Source: Microbispora amethystogenes
Lineage (GTDB): Bacteria > Actinomycetota > Actinomycetes > Streptosporangiales > Streptosporangiaceae
Assembly: GCF_016863015.1 (NCBI RefSeq)
Contig: NZ_BOOB01000029.1
Coordinates: 45,419-109,418, forward strand
Direction: 5' to 3'
DNA length: 64,000 bases
The translations under genes were made by a program, and so were the position numbers. This document shows positions 27,408 through 37,937 of this stretch, piece by piece. Below the pieces are notes generated by a model. The model made no database searches. It saw only the letters and a program-made list of their open reading frames with translations, and was not told the DNA's origin. Position 1 is the first letter of the stretch. Every line of letters begins with the position of its first letter.

Positions 27408-27758
27408 CTACCCCACACGCCCGGAGTCGCCCACGCGCGCCGACAGGCCGTCGATCGCCTGCCAGATGCGCATCTCGTTCTGCAGCAGCGTGTCGACCGC
27501 CTCGGCGGTCTCGGTCGCGAGGCGGTGCGCCTCGGCCGCCTTCGGGTCGGCGGCCGCCTTCACCGGCGCCGCGCTCCCCCGCCGCAGCCGGTCGATCTCG
27601 TCGCGCAGCGCCACGACCTCCCGGCGGAGCATCTGCACCTCCCACAGGGCGTCCTTGAGGTCCTGCCGGTGGTCGGGTTTGGTGACGTACCGCGAATCGA
27701 GCCGGGACAGCAGCGCCCGGCGCAACCGTGACGGGGTCAGGACTCGCAACCGCATCAT
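27408..27758 (-). CDS. Small coiled-coil protein
   Basis: Function unknown; 116 residues. A basic N-terminus (RLRVLTPSRLRRALLSRLD) is followed by a heptad-rich stretch LWEVQMLRREVVALRDEIDRL (split by an Ala/Lys-rich linker) and a second helix LATETAEAVDTLL. It probably dimerises as a coiled coil. ATG 27758 is chosen; ATG 27755 follows directly and GGCGG lies upstream. It ends 6 bp before the PP-loop gene, so the three genes from 27758 to 25336 form one operon, and it may be a scaffold for that pathway. Confidence 0.65.
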   Translation of the reverse strand: MMRLRVLTPSRLRRALLSRLDSRYVTKPDHRQDLKDALWEVQMLRREVVALRDEIDRLRRGSAAPVKAAADPKAAEAHRLATETAEAVDTLLQNEMRIWQAIDGLSARVGDSGRVG

Positions 27759-27814
27759 GAACCGCCACGATAGCGGCATTTTGGAGCGATCTCGGCCCAA
27801 CTCCGGAGGCCGTT

Positions 27815-28588
27815 TCAGTGGCCGGTGAAGGTGGGGCGGCGTTTCTCGGCGAAGGCCGTCATGCCCTCTCTGGCGTCCTCGGTGGCGAACAGACCGGAGA
27901 ACTGGAGCCGCTCGATCTCCAGGCCGGTGTCCAGGTCGGTCTCCAGGCCGTGGTCGACGGCCAGCTTGGCCGCCCGGATCGCGGCAGCCGCTCCCCCGGC
28001 GAAGGTGGCGGCGAGTTCGAGCGCCGCCGAATAGACCTCCTCGTCGGGGACGACCCGGTCCACCAGGCCGATCGCGAGCGCCTCGGCGGCGGAGACGTGC
28101 CTCCCGGTGAAGATCAGGTCCTTCGCCCTGGCCGGGCCGACGAGCCGGGGCAGGCGCTGGGTGCCCCCCGCGCCCGGGATGATCCCGAGGGTGATCTCCG
28201 GCTGGCCGAGCTTCGCGCTCTCGCCCGCCACCCGGAGGTCGGCGCACAGCGCGAGCTCGCAGCCGCCGCCCAGGGCGTACCCGGTGATCGCCGCGATGAC
28301 GGGCTTGCCGATCCGCGCGACGGCGGTGAAGCAGTCCTGCAGCGTACGCGAGTGCACGGCCATCTCGGCGTAGGACATGACCGCCATCTCCTTGACGTCG
28401 GCCCCGGCGGCGAAGACGCGCTCCCCGCCGTACACGACGACCGCGTGCGCGTCCGGATCGGCGTCCACGAGCCGCGCGGCCTCCGCGATCTCCTCCTGGA
28501 CCTGCCGGTTCAGCGCGTTCATCTTCGGCCGGTCGAGCCGGATCGTGGCGATGTGCCCCGAGGTCTCCACCCTGACGAATTCACCCAT
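27815..28588 (-). CDS. Enoyl-CoA hydratase/isomerase family protein
   Basis: A 257-residue crotonase-fold enzyme for fatty-acid or acyl-CoA metabolism. The oxyanion motif FAAGADVKEM and the crotonase signature AITGYALGGGCELALCADLRVA are clear, followed by GQPEITLGIIPGAGGTQRL, which holds the two catalytic glutamates expected in a true hydratase (LGQPE and GIIPGAGG context). ATG 28588 is set by the conserved MGEFVRVET start. It lies 22 bp downstream of the GT4 gene on the same strand but is not obviously linked in function. Confidence 0.93.
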   Translation of the reverse strand: MGEFVRVETSGHIATIRLDRPKMNALNRQVQEEIAEAARLVDADPDAHAVVVYGGERVFAAGADVKEMAVMSYAEMAVHSRTLQDCFTAVARIGKPVIAAITGYALGGGCELALCADLRVAGESAKLGQPEITLGIIPGAGGTQRLPRLVGPARAKDLIFTGRHVSAAEALAIGLVDRVVPDEEVYSAALELAATFAGGAAAAIRAAKLAVDHGLETDLDTGLEIERLQFSGLFATEDAREGMTAFAEKRRPTFTGH

Positions 28589-28610
28589 GGCCCTCACCCT
28601 AGAACGGAGA

Positions 28611-29669
28611 TCAGCGTCCGAGCGGGAGGGGCCGCCGGGGAGCGCCGGGCTCCCGCGCCATCGCCTTGCGGTACACCTGCTCATATCCCTGCACCATGAC
28701 GGGCAGGTCGAAGTGCCGTTCGACGCGGGCGCGCACCGCGCGCGGGTCCAGCGCGGAGACGGCCTCGATCGCCGCCGGCAGTTCGGCCGGCGTGTCGCGG
28801 ACGAATCCGGTCACCCCGTCCACCACGATCTCCGGGACCGCGCCCCGGCGCAGCGCGACCACCGGCGTGCCGCAGGCCATCGCCTCGATCATGACCATGC
28901 CGAACGGCTCGTCCCAGAGCAGTGGAAGCACCAGGCATCGGGCCCGCGAGAACAGTTCGCTCCTGAGCGCGCCGTCCGCCTCACCCAGGTATTCGGCGTC
29001 CGGGCCGAGCAGCGGCGACACCCGCCGCCGGAAGTAGGCGACCTCCACCGGCTCGGCCTGCCTGCCGACCAGCAGGATGCGGCGGCCCGCCGCGCGCGCC
29101 GCCTCGACCGCGAGGTGCGCGCCCTTGTCGGGGCTCATCCGCCCCAGCCACAGGACCCACTCGTCCTTGTGCTCCCGGAACGGCCACGCCGCGGCGTCCA
29201 CCGCGTTGTGCACCCGCGCCGTCCAGTTGAGGTCGGGCGCGTGGGCGCGCTGGGCGGCGGAGACGGCCACCAGCGCCACGTCCGGCCCGAGCCTCCGGTA
29301 GTAGTCACCGAGCTCACCGCCCACGTGGTTGTGGCAGGTGACGATCGTCGGCACGAGCCGGGCGGCGGCGGTGAGCGGCCCCGCCAGCGAGTGGTCGTGG
29401 ACGACGTCCACGTCCAGGCCCCGCAGCAGGCGGGCCGCCCCGGCCGCGTGCACCACCTCGGGAAAGGGGTCGCCGATGCGCGCCGAGGGCGGCTCGTCGT
29501 AGGTCCGCAGGTCCACGGTCGGGCCGGCCCCGATCACGGTCACCCGGTGCCCCCGGTGCCGCAGACCCTGGACCAGCCCGTGCACGACCGCCTCGATGCC
29601 GCCGTACGCGCGGGGCGGGATGTCGTACCACGGCGGCGCGACCATCCCGATGTGCAGCACCTGTGCCAT
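28611..29669 (-). CDS. Glycosyltransferase family 4
   Basis: A 352-residue GT-B glycosyltransferase. The N-terminal half has the acceptor-domain pattern PRAYGGIEAVVHGLVQGLRH; the C-terminal half has the donor-domain features VLWLGRMSPDKGAHLAVEAA and the ExnE motif PFGMVMIEAMACGTPVVAL. The sugar and acceptor are unknown. It lies directly downstream of glgP but a hairpin terminator separates them. Proteins of this type often join exopolysaccharide or glycolipid synthesis; it may also take part in alpha-glucan metabolism, which is inference from location. Confidence 0.9.
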   Translation of the reverse strand: MAQVLHIGMVAPPWYDIPPRAYGGIEAVVHGLVQGLRHRGHRVTVIGAGPTVDLRTYDEPPSARIGDPFPEVVHAAGAARLLRGLDVDVVHDHSLAGPLTAAARLVPTIVTCHNHVGGELGDYYRRLGPDVALVAVSAAQRAHAPDLNWTARVHNAVDAAAWPFREHKDEWVLWLGRMSPDKGAHLAVEAARAAGRRILLVGRQAEPVEVAYFRRRVSPLLGPDAEYLGEADGALRSELFSRARCLVLPLLWDEPFGMVMIEAMACGTPVVALRRGAVPEIVVDGVTGFVRDTPAELPAAIEAVSALDPRAVRARVERHFDLPVMVQGYEQVYRKAMAREPGAPRRPLPLGR

Positions 29670-29682
29670 GGTGCGGGTCTAC

Positions 29683-29718
29683 CCCCCCTCACCTGCGGCG
29701 AAAGCAGGACGAGGGGGG
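29683..29718 (-). terminator. Terminator after glgP
   Basis: An outer CCCCCCTC/GAGGGGGG stem (29683-29690 and 29711-29718) encloses an inner CCTGC/GCAGG stem (29692-29696 and 29704-29708) with a 7-nt loop. On the minus strand it starts 24 bp past the glgP stop and 14 bp before the GT4 start. Confidence 0.65.
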
Positions 29719-29741
29719 ACAGGCCACGCATCGGCCCAGGG

Positions 29742-32339
29742 TTACCTCAGGGTGCCGTTGGTCATCCCGACCGGCTCCTCCGGTACGGCGATCAGGCCCA
29801 GCTCCGCCGGGGACGCCATCAGCGGGTGGGACGGGACCACCCGCACCGAGTAGCCGAACGCGCCGGTGCGGTCCAGCGGCACGGCGCCGGTGTAGTGCGC
29901 CCGGCCGTCGTCGCCCGACGAGTCGGCCTTGAGCGTGACGTAGCACGGCGCGAGAAGCTCGTCGTGCGGTCCCACGCGGCCGTACGCCGCCTCGACCCGC
30001 ACGTCCTCGGCGGACAGCTCGCCGAGGGCGATCGTGGCCCGCAGCTCCAGCTGGGCTCCCAGCTCGGGGGTGTCCCCCACACCGGCCGCCTCCACGTGCT
30101 CGACCCGCACCCCCGGCCACGCCTTGGCCACGCGCAGCTTCCAGGCGGCGAACAGCCGGGCGTTGTCGAAGCCGTCCGCCGCGAGCACACGGGCGCTGGT
30201 GGCGGCCGGGGTGTAGAGGTCGGTGACGTAGTCGTTAAGCATCCGGCCGGCGAGCACCTTCGGCCCGAGCGAGCTGAGCGTGTGCTTGACCATCTCCAGC
30301 CAGCGCCGCGGCAGGCCGTCGGCGGCCCGGTCGTAGAACCGGTCGGCCACCTCGCGCTCGACGAGGTCGTACAACGCCGTGGCCTCCAGCTCGTCGCGCC
30401 GGTCGACGTCGTCCACCCCGTCGGCGCTGGGAATCGCCCACCCGTTGGTGCCGTCGTACCACTCGTCCCACCATCCGTCGCGGATGGACAGGTTGAGACC
30501 GCCGTTGAGCGCCGCCTTCATGCCGGACGTGCCGCACGCCTCCAGGGGGCGCAGCGGGTTGTTCATCCACACGTCCGACCCGGTGACCATGAGCTGCCCG
30601 AGCGCCATGTCGTAGTCGGGCAGGAAGACGATGCGGTGCCGCACGTCCTCGGAGTCGGCGAAGCGCACGATCTGCTGGATGAGCTTCTTGCCGCCCTCGT
30701 CGGCGGGGTGCGCCTTGCCGGCGATGACGATCTGAACCGGCTTGTCCGGATCGAGCAGCAGCCTGCGCAGCCGGTCGGGCTGGTTGAGCATGAGGGTGAG
30801 CCGCTTGTAGGAGGGCACCCGCCGGGCGAACCCGATCGTCAGCACGTCCGGGTCGAGCGCCTCGTCCACCCAGGTCAGCTCGGCCTCGGTGGCGCCGCGC
30901 TGCCGCCACGACTTCCGCAGCCGCCGGCGCGCCTCCTCCACCAGGCGGGCCCGGAGCGTGCCCCGGATGCCCCAGATGTCAGCGTCGGAGAGCTTGTGCA
31001 CGCCCTCCCAGCCCTGCGCCTTGTCGATCAGCGACGGCAGTTCCTTGCCGGCGAGCTCCATCATCTCCCGGCCCACCCAGGTCGGGGCGTGGACGCCGTT
31101 GGTGATCGAGCCGATCGGCACCTCGTCGACGTCGAAGCCCGGCCACAGGCCCTGGAACATCTCCTGGCTGACCCGGCCGTGCAGCTCGGACACGCCGTTG
31201 ACGCGCTGGGCCAGCCGCATGCCCATGACGGCCATGTTGAACACCGCGGGGTCGGCCTCGGGCCCCTCGGGCTCGGCGCCGAGCTCCAGGATGCGGTCGA
31301 CCGACACCGTCGGCCAGGCGTTCGAGCCGCCGAACTGGCGGGCGATCATCTCCGCGGGGAACCGGTCGATGCCCGCGGGCACCGGCGTGTGCGTGGTGAA
31401 CACCGTCCCGGCCCGTACGGCCTCCAGCGCCTCCTCGAACGACAGCCGGGCCTCGGTGAGCTCGCGGATGCGCTCCAGGCCGAGGAAGCCCGCGTGCCCC
31501 TCGTTGGTGTGGAACACCTCGGGCTCGGGGTGCCCGGTGATCCGGCAGTAGGCCCGGATGGCCCGTACGCCGCCGATGCCGAGCAGCAGTTCCTGCATCA
31601 GCCGGTGGTCGCCGCCCCCGCCGTACAGGCGGTCGGTGACGTCCCGGGCGACCGCGTCGTTCTCGGCGACGTCGGAGTCGAGCAGCAGCAGCGGCACCCG
31701 GCCGACCTGCGCCACCCAGACCTGGGCGTGCAGCGTGCGCCCGCCCGCGAGGCTGATCGCGACCCGGGCCGGCGCGCCGTCCTGCTCCTTCAGCAGCGTG
31801 AGCGGCAGGCCGCCGGGGTCGAGGGAGGGGTAGTGCTCCAGCTGCCAGCCCTCGGCCGACAGCGACTGGGTGAAGTAGCCGTGCCGGTAGAGGAGACCGA
31901 CGCCGAGGATCGGCACGCCGAGGTCGCTGGCGGCCTTCAGGTGGTCGCCGGCGAGGATCCCGAGGCCGCCGGAGTACTGCGGCAGCGCGGCGGCGATGCC
32001 GTACTCGGGCGAGAAGTAGCCGATCGCCCTGGGGGCGCCCTCCAGCGACTGGTACCACCGGGGGGCGGTCATGTACTCCCGCAGGTCGTCGGCGGCGTCG
32101 GCCAGGCGGCGCAGGAAGCGCCGGTCCTGGGCGAGCACGCGCAACCTGTCGGCCTCGACCGCGCCCAGCAGCGCGACGGGGTCGTGATCGACACGCTCCC
32201 AGACCTCGGGATCCACCTCGGCGAACAGGTCCATGGTCTCGGGGTGCCACGACCAGCGGAGGTTCTGGACCAGCTCACCCAGAGGTGCGAGCTGCGAGGG
32301 AAGAACGGTTCGGACAGTGAACCTGCGGATAGCTCTCAC
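29742..32339 (-). CDS. glgP: Alpha-glucan phosphorylase GlgP
   Basis: Releases glucose 1-phosphate from the ends of alpha-1,4-glucans with PLP as cofactor. The 865-residue protein belongs to the DUF3417-containing actinobacterial branch: the first ~110 residues (LGELVQNLRWSWHPETMDLF) are that domain. Then come YFSPEYGIAAALPQYSGGLG, RVPSYKRLTLMLNQPDRL and the PLP-lysine motif GTSGMKAALNGG (K608). It is divergent from the glgE operon across 350 bp, the arrangement I recall for the mycobacterial glgP/glgE locus. The start is GTG 32339; no strong ribosome binding site is seen. Confidence 0.96.
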   Translation of the reverse strand: MRAIRRFTVRTVLPSQLAPLGELVQNLRWSWHPETMDLFAEVDPEVWERVDHDPVALLGAVEADRLRVLAQDRRFLRRLADAADDLREYMTAPRWYQSLEGAPRAIGYFSPEYGIAAALPQYSGGLGILAGDHLKAASDLGVPILGVGLLYRHGYFTQSLSAEGWQLEHYPSLDPGGLPLTLLKEQDGAPARVAISLAGGRTLHAQVWVAQVGRVPLLLLDSDVAENDAVARDVTDRLYGGGGDHRLMQELLLGIGGVRAIRAYCRITGHPEPEVFHTNEGHAGFLGLERIRELTEARLSFEEALEAVRAGTVFTTHTPVPAGIDRFPAEMIARQFGGSNAWPTVSVDRILELGAEPEGPEADPAVFNMAVMGMRLAQRVNGVSELHGRVSQEMFQGLWPGFDVDEVPIGSITNGVHAPTWVGREMMELAGKELPSLIDKAQGWEGVHKLSDADIWGIRGTLRARLVEEARRRLRKSWRQRGATEAELTWVDEALDPDVLTIGFARRVPSYKRLTLMLNQPDRLRRLLLDPDKPVQIVIAGKAHPADEGGKKLIQQIVRFADSEDVRHRIVFLPDYDMALGQLMVTGSDVWMNNPLRPLEACGTSGMKAALNGGLNLSIRDGWWDEWYDGTNGWAIPSADGVDDVDRRDELEATALYDLVEREVADRFYDRAADGLPRRWLEMVKHTLSSLGPKVLAGRMLNDYVTDLYTPAATSARVLAADGFDNARLFAAWKLRVAKAWPGVRVEHVEAAGVGDTPELGAQLELRATIALGELSAEDVRVEAAYGRVGPHDELLAPCYVTLKADSSGDDGRAHYTGAVPLDRTGAFGYSVRVVPSHPLMASPAELGLIAVPEEPVGMTNGTLR

Positions 32340-32689
32340 GAGGTCAGACCCTAGTTACTCAGCGCCACGACGCGCGACCGAAAACATACCTGTCGTACTG
32401 CAGAATCAAGTTCTTCGATGAACGCTTTCACCCCCAGCACGCAGGTTCAAACCTCACCAAAGTACCCTTGACCTGGTGATGTCCATGCCGGACGATCTAC
32501 CCCGGCACCAGTGATCGATCTCCAGGCCTCGTCGCGCCAAACACGGCGAGCGGTCTTTCGTTCGGCAGGGGTAAGAGTGGACTATTAGGGCAACCCCAGT
32601 ATGAGCGAGGTGGGACTCCGGTCTACGGGTCCCTTCTGTCGTGCTGCCCGCCTGCCGGCGGTACCCGGTGTGCCGCCCCTGAGTACGAA
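32340..32689. promoter_or_regulatory. Divergent promoter region between glgP and glgE, 350 bp
   Basis: No gene is visible. On the plus strand TTGACC (32468-32473) with GACGAT 17 nt downstream is a weak candidate promoter for glgE. On the minus strand TTGATT with TATGTT 15 nt downstream (about 32384-32410) is a weak candidate for glgP. The region is lower in GC than its neighbours. I found no strong palindrome. The leader of glgE would be about 190 nt, long enough for regulation, but I recognise no riboswitch. Confidence 0.4.
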
Positions 32690-34747
32690 GTGACGATGAT
32701 CGGACGAATTCCCATCCAGGACATCCAGCCCGTCGTCGACTGCGGCCAGTGGCCCGCCAAGGCCGCCGCGGGAGAGACCTTCGAGATCAGCGCGACGGTG
32801 TTCCGCGAGGGGCACGACGCGGTCGCCGCCGGCGTCGTCCTGATCGACCCCGACGGCGCGCCGGGCCGGATGCTGCCCATGCGCGAGGCCGGGCCGGGCA
32901 CCGACCGGTGGAGCGTGGAGGTGTCGCTGCCCGCCGAAGGGCTGTGGCAGTTCCGGGTGGAGGCCTGGAGCGACCCGATCGCCACGTGGACGCACGACGC
33001 GGGCATCAAGATCCCCCGCGACATGGACGCCGACCTCATGTGCGAGGAGGGCGCCCGGCTGTTCGAGCGGGCGGCCAAGGGCGTGCGGGCCGCGGACTGC
33101 CGGGCGGCGGCGGAGGCGGGCGGCACCTGCGGGCACCGGGCCGCGCTGCTGGCCCTGGCGGCCCGCCTGCGGGACGACGCCGTGGACCCCCGGGCGCGCT
33201 TCGCGGTCACGCAACTGCCGGAGACCGCCGAGCTGATCGCCGCGCATCCGCTGCGCGACCTGCTCACCCGGTCCGGGCGCCTCCGCGTGCGGGTGGAGCG
33301 GCGGCGGGCGCTGTTCGGCTCGTGGTACGAGTTCTTCCCCCGCTCGGAGGGAGCCGTGGCGGGGCAGGAGGGCGTCGCCCCCAAGTCGGGAACCTTCGGG
33401 ACGGCGGCCAGGCGGCTCCCGGCGATCGCCCAGATGGGCTTCGACGTGGTCTACCTGCCGCCGATCCACCCCATCGGCACGCAGTTCCGCAAGGGCCGCA
33501 ACAACACCCTGACGCCCGACCAGTACGACCCCGGCTCGCCGTGGGCCATCGGCTCGGAGCAGGGCGGCCACGACGCGATCCACCCCGATCTCGGCACGAT
33601 CGAGGACTTCGACGCGTTCGTCGCGAAGGCCCGCGAGCTGGGCATGGAGGTCGCGCTCGACCTCGCGCTGCAGTGCTCCCCCGACCACCCGTGGGTCAAG
33701 GAGCACCCGGAGTGGTTCAACATCCGGGCCGACGGCACGATCGCGTACGCGGAGAACCCGCCGAAGAAGTACCAGGACATCTATCCGCTGAACTTCGACA
33801 AGGACCCCGAGGGGATCTACGCGGAGGTGAAGCGGGTCGTCCGGCACTGGATGGACCACGGCGTGCGGATCTTCCGGGTGGACAACCCGCACACCAAGCC
33901 GGTGCGGTTCTGGGAGCGGCTGATCTCCGACATCAACGCGACCGACCCGGACGTGCTGTTCCTGGCCGAGGCGTTCACCCGTCCCGCCATGATGCGGACC
34001 CTCGCCAAGATCGGCTTCCACCAGTCCTACACGTACTTCACCTGGCGCAACCACAAGCAGGAGGCCGAGGAGTACCTGTGGGAGCTGTCCCACGAGACCT
34101 CGCACTTCCTGCGGCCGAACCTGTTCGTCAACACGCCCGACATCCTGCACGAGTACCTCCAGCACGGCGGCGTGCCGGCGTTCAGGATCCGGGCGGTGCT
34201 GGCCGCGCTGACGGCGCCCACCTGGGGGGTCTACTCCGGGTACGAGCTGGCCGAGAACGTCCCAGTCCGCCCGGGCAGTGAGGAGTATCTCGACAGCGAG
34301 AAGTACCAGTACCGGCCGCGTGACTGGGCGGCGGCGGAGCGTGAGGGCCGCAGCCTTGCCCCGTTCATTACCCAGCTCAATTTGTTGCGAAGAGCGCACC
34401 CGGCGCTCCAGGAATTGCGTAACCTACGGTTTCACAACGTCGACCAGCCGGACGTGATCTGCTTCTCGAAGCGGCTGCCCGGCGCCTATGACACGGCCTC
34501 ACGACGGCACGGACTAGGCGATGTCGTACTGGCCGTCGTCAACCTGGATCCATACAACACCCACGAGGCGACGGTCCGGCTCGACATGCCCGCCCTCGGT
34601 CTCGACTGGCATGCCGACTTCGTCGTGGACGACCAACTGTCGGGCGAGTCGTACCGCTGGGGGCAGGCGAACTACGTGCGCCTCGACCCGCACGTACAAC
34701 CCGCACACATCCTCACGCTCCGCCACGGGTCAGTGCTCCGCCCGTGA
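32690..34747 (+). CDS. glgE: Alpha-1,4-glucan:maltose-1-phosphate maltosyltransferase GlgE
   Basis: Adds maltosyl units from maltose 1-phosphate to growing alpha-1,4-glucans. A 685-residue GH13_3 enzyme. The catalytic aspartate lies in [10 protein letters not shown] (D398) and the acid/base glutamate in FLAEAFTRP (E427); the spacing of 29 is the same as D394/E423 in the Streptomyces enzyme. The N-terminal domain ([20 protein letters not shown]), the [20 protein letters not shown] loop and SYTYFTWRN are family features. GTG 32690 is the start, with ATG 32696 as an alternative. It begins the operon glgE-treS-maltokinase-glgB, 31 bp before treS. Confidence 0.97.
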   Translation: MTMIGRIPIQDIQPVVDCGQWPAKAAAGETFEISATVFREGHDAVAAGVVLIDPDGAPGRMLPMREAGPGTDRWSVEVSLPAEGLWQFRVEAWSDPIATWTHDAGIKIPRDMDADLMCEEGARLFERAAKGVRAADCRAAAEAGGTCGHRAALLALAARLRDDAVDPRARFAVTQLPETAELIAAHPLRDLLTRSGRLRVRVERRRALFGSWYEFFPRSEGAVAGQEGVAPKSGTFGTAARRLPAIAQMGFDVVYLPPIHPIGTQFRKGRNNTLTPDQYDPGSPWAIGSEQGGHDAIHPDLGTIEDFDAFVAKARELGMEVALDLALQCSPDHPWVKEHPEWFNIRADGTIAYAENPPKKYQDIYPLNFDKDPEGIYAEVKRVVRHWMDHGVRIFRVDNPHTKPVRFWERLISDINATDPDVLFLAEAFTRPAMMRTLAKIGFHQSYTYFTWRNHKQEAEEYLWELSHETSHFLRPNLFVNTPDILHEYLQHGGVPAFRIRAVLAALTAPTWGVYSGYELAENVPVRPGSEEYLDSEKYQYRPRDWAAAEREGRSLAPFITQLNLLRRAHPALQELRNLRFHNVDQPDVICFSKRLPGAYDTASRRHGLGDVVLAVVNLDPYNTHEATVRLDMPALGLDWHADFVVDDQLSGESYRWGQANYVRLDPHVQPAHILTLRHGSVLRP

Positions 34748-34778
34748 CGCAGCCCTGCACACTCCGGGGAGTCAACAG

Positions 34779-36545
34779 GTGAGCTCGACCACGCCTCAGT
34801 CCAGTCATATGCAGCCCAGCCACACACAGCCCAGCCACACGCAGCCGATCCCGAACACCTTCACCGAGGAGGAGCCACGGGACCAGCGCTGGTACAAGCG
34901 GGCCGTCTTCTACGAGGTGCTGATCCGCGGCTTCGCCGACTCGAACGGCGACGGCACCGGAGACATCCGCGGCCTGATCGAGAAGCTGGACTACCTCCAG
35001 TGGCTCGGCATCGACTGCCTCTGGCTGCTCCCGCTGTACGAGTCCCCGCTCAAGGACGGCGGGTACGACATCTCCGACTACATGAAGATCCTCCCGGACT
35101 TCGGTGACCTGGGAGACTTCATCAGGCTGGTGGACGAGGCGCACAAGCGGGGCATCCGGGTGATCGCCGACCTGGTGATGAACCACACCAGCGACCAGCA
35201 CCCGTGGTTCCAGGCCTCGCGCAACGATCCCGAGGGGCCGTTCGGCGACTTCTACGTGTGGAGCGACACCGACGAGCAGTACCCCGGCGCGCGGATCATC
35301 TTCGTCGACACCGAGGCGTCGAACTGGACGTTCGACGCGGTGCGGGGGCAGTACTACTGGCACCGGTTCTTCCACCACCAGCCGGACCTCAACTTCGAGA
35401 ACCCGGCCGTGCAGGACGCGATGCTGGAGGTCATCCGGTTCTGGCTGGACCTGGGGATCGACGGGTTCCGCCTGGACGCGATCCCGTACCTGTTCGAGCA
35501 GGAGGACACCAACTGCGAGAACCTGCCCCCGACGCACGCCTACCTCAAGCGGGTGCGGGCGGAGGTGGACCGCCTCTACCCCGACCGGGTGCTGCTGGCC
35601 GAGGCCAACCAGTGGCCGGCCGACGTGGTGGAGTACTTCGGCGACCCCGTCACCGGGGGCGACGAATGCCACATGGCCTTCCACTTCCCGCTGATGCCGC
35701 GCATCTTCATGGCCGTGCGCCGCGAGTCGCGCTATCCGATCTCGGAGATCCTGGCCCAGACGCCCAAGATCCCCGAGAACTGCCAGTGGGGGATCTTCCT
35801 GCGCAACCACGACGAGTTGACGCTGGAGATGGTCACCGACGAAGAGCGCGACTACATGTACTCGGAGTACGCCAAGGACCCGCGGATGCGGGCCAACGTC
35901 GGCATCCGGCGGCGCCTGGCCACGCTGCTGGACAACGACCGCAACCAGATCGAGTTGTTCACCGCACTGCTGCTGAGCCTGCCCGGCTCGCCGGTGATGT
36001 ACTACGGCGACGAGATCGGGATGGGCGACAACATCTGGCTCGGCGACCGCGACGGCGTCCGCACCCCGATGCAGTGGACCCCCGACCGCAACGCGGGCTT
36101 CTCCAGTTGCGACCCCGGCCGGCTCTACCTCCCCGTGATCATGGATCCGATCTACGGCTACCAGGCGATCAACGTCGAGGCCCAGCAGAAGAGCGCCAGC
36201 TCGCTGCTGCACTTCACCAAGCGGATGATCGAGATCCGCAAGCGGCACCCCGTGTTCGGCCTCGGCGAGTTCACCGAGCTGAACTCCTCCAACCCCAGCG
36301 TGCTCGCCTTCGTGCGGGAGCTCGGCGACGACCGGGTGCTGTGCGTCAACAACCTCTCCCGCTTCCCCCAGCCGGTCGAGCTCGACCTGCGCAGGTTCGA
36401 GGGATCGACACCGGTCGAGTGCATGGGCGGAGTTCCTTTTCCCCCGATCGGCGAACTTCCGTATCTTTTGACGCTCCCTGGGCATGGGTTCTACTGGTTC
36501 ACGTTGCCCGTCACGCACCGGACGGCCGGCACGAAGGAGGAGTGA
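34779..36545 (+). CDS. treS: Trehalose synthase / maltose glucosyltransferase TreS
   Basis: Interconverts trehalose and maltose, feeding maltose to the kinase that follows. A 588-residue GH13 enzyme. Catalytic residues are D233 (FRLDAIPY), E275 (LLAEANQW) and D345 ([10 protein letters not shown]), with the same spacing as I recall for mycobacterial TreS. GTG 34779 is chosen with GGGGAG about 8 nt upstream; the first ~30 residues are a disordered Ser/Gln/His/Pro segment containing a PSHTQ repeat, absent from typical TreS. The last four bases overlap the maltokinase GTG (GTGA). Confidence 0.97.
   Translation: MSSTTPQSSHMQPSHTQPSHTQPIPNTFTEEEPRDQRWYKRAVFYEVLIRGFADSNGDGTGDIRGLIEKLDYLQWLGIDCLWLLPLYESPLKDGGYDISDYMKILPDFGDLGDFIRLVDEAHKRGIRVIADLVMNHTSDQHPWFQASRNDPEGPFGDFYVWSDTDEQYPGARIIFVDTEASNWTFDAVRGQYYWHRFFHHQPDLNFENPAVQDAMLEVIRFWLDLGIDGFRLDAIPYLFEQEDTNCENLPPTHAYLKRVRAEVDRLYPDRVLLAEANQWPADVVEYFGDPVTGGDECHMAFHFPLMPRIFMAVRRESRYPISEILAQTPKIPENCQWGIFLRNHDELTLEMVTDEERDYMYSEYAKDPRMRANVGIRRRLATLLDNDRNQIELFTALLLSLPGSPVMYYGDEIGMGDNIWLGDRDGVRTPMQWTPDRNAGFSSCDPGRLYLPVIMDPIYGYQAINVEAQQKSASSLLHFTKRMIEIRKRHPVFGLGEFTELNSSNPSVLAFVRELGDDRVLCVNNLSRFPQPVELDLRRFEGSTPVECMGGVPFPPIGELPYLLTLPGHGFYWFTLPVTHRTAGTKEE
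34812..34846. repeat. 15-bp direct repeat in the treS N-terminal segment
   Basis: Two copies of a 15-bp unit, CAGCCCAGCCACACA (34812-34826) and the same with a terminal G (34827-34841), then a third partial copy. They encode QPSHT repeated. The segment is outside the conserved TreS fold, so length changes should be tolerated. Confidence 0.75.
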
Positions 36546-37891
36546 CGACTTCACTTCAGGAGCTTCTGGCCGGCTGGATCACCGGGCAACGGTGGTTCGC
36601 CGGCAAGGGGCGCGCCATCGACGACCTGTCCATCGACTCCGAGATCGAGATCGCCGGCGGGGACCCGGCGCTGCTCCATCTGGTCGTGTGCGTGCGTCAG
36701 GGGGACCGCCGCACGCGCTACCAGATCCCGGTCGGGCTGCGCGAGCGGCTGCCCGACCGGCTGGAGCACGTGCGCATCGGCAGGTGCCGCCGCGACGGCC
36801 GCGAGGCCGACGTCTACGACGCGCTGCACGACTCCGCCCTGACCACGCACCTGCTGGAGGGGATGGCCGCGGACCACGCGTTCGACGGCCTCGCCTTCCA
36901 CCGCGCGGACGGCGTGGAGATCGACACCTCGCAGCGCAGCCTCGTGCTGACCGCGGAGCAGTCGAACACCTCGCTGGTGTTCGGCGACACGTACATCTTC
37001 AAGCTGTTCCGCCAGCTCAGCCCGGGGACCAACCCGGAGCTGGAGATCATCACGGCGCTCGCCGGCGCGGGTTCGTCCCACGTGGCCCGGCCGTACGGCT
37101 GGATCGAGACCACGCTCGAGGACGAGCCGACCACCCTGGCGATCATGCAGGAGTACCTGCGGAACGCCAACGAGGGCTGGTCGATGGCGCTGACCAGCGT
37201 GCGCGATCTCTACGCGTCCGCCGACGGCATGCCGGCGGAGGACGCCGGAGGCGACTTCGCGGGCGAGGCCCGGCGGCTGGGGGTGGCCACCGCGCAGGTC
37301 CACCGGGAGCTGGCCCGGGCCTTCCCCACGGGCACGATCGAGCCGCCGGAGCTCAAGCGGATGACCGAGCGGTTCCGCCGCAGGCTCGACAAGGCGGTCG
37401 CCGAGGTGCCGCTGCTCGGCGAGCACGCCGACGTCGCGGCCGAGGCGTTCGACCGGCTCGGCGAGCTCGGGCACGCGGTGCAGGTGCAGCGGGTGCACGG
37501 CGACTACCACCTCGGCCAGGTCATGCGCACCATGACCGACTGGGTCGTGCTCGACTTCGAGGGCGAGCCGGGGCAGCCGCTCGCCGAGCGCCGGGCGCTC
37601 GACTCGCCGCTGCGCGACGTGGCGGGCATGCTGCGCTCGTTCGAGTACGCCGCCCGGCATCTGCTGGCCGACCACCCGGACGCCGACGGGCTGGAGCACC
37701 GGGCCCGCGAGTGGTCGGAACGCAACCGCGCGGCGTTCCTCGCCGGCTACTCCGAGGGCGGCGGGCGGGTCCGCGGCGACGAGGCGGTCCTGCTGCGCGC
37801 GCTGGAGCTGAGCAAGGCCGTGTACGAGGTCGTCTACGAGGCGCGCAACCGGCCCTCCTGGTTGCCCATACCGCTCGCCGCCTTCCGCTGA
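36542..37891 (+). CDS. Maltokinase (Pep2/Mak)
   Basis: Phosphorylates maltose with ATP to maltose 1-phosphate, the GlgE donor. A 449-residue protein with a small N-terminal cap domain ([17 protein letters not shown]) and an aminoglycoside-phosphotransferase-like kinase fold: [13 protein letters not shown] hinge, [10 protein letters not shown] catalytic loop (D321), and VLDFEGEP metal-binding motif. GTG 36542 overlaps the treS stop (GTGA), so TreS and the kinase are coupled; in many actinobacteria the two also form one complex or a fused protein. Length fits the family. Confidence 0.95.
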   Translation: MTTSLQELLAGWITGQRWFAGKGRAIDDLSIDSEIEIAGGDPALLHLVVCVRQGDRRTRYQIPVGLRERLPDRLEHVRIGRCRRDGREADVYDALHDSALTTHLLEGMAADHAFDGLAFHRADGVEIDTSQRSLVLTAEQSNTSLVFGDTYIFKLFRQLSPGTNPELEIITALAGAGSSHVARPYGWIETTLEDEPTTLAIMQEYLRNANEGWSMALTSVRDLYASADGMPAEDAGGDFAGEARRLGVATAQVHRELARAFPTGTIEPPELKRMTERFRRRLDKAVAEVPLLGEHADVAAEAFDRLGELGHAVQVQRVHGDYHLGQVMRTMTDWVVLDFEGEPGQPLAERRALDSPLRDVAGMLRSFEYAARHLLADHPDADGLEHRAREWSERNRAAFLAGYSEGGGRVRGDEAVLLRALELSKAVYEVVYEARNRPSWLPIPLAAFR

Positions 37892-37937
37892 CAAGATCGC
37901 AGTGTTCGGTGGGATACATCTAGGGCAGGTTTGCGAC

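Noticed and set aside
28377..32354. Long plus-strand open frame opposite enoyl-CoA hydratase, GT4 and glgP
   Set aside because: It is antisense to genes with clear motifs on the minus strand and its protein is Arg/Pro/Gly-rich without any domain, as expected for a GC-rich shadow frame.
32585..34399. Minus-strand open frame opposite glgE
   Set aside because: GlgE on the plus strand has all catalytic residues at the right spacing; the opposite frame is Arg/Val/Asp-rich and featureless.
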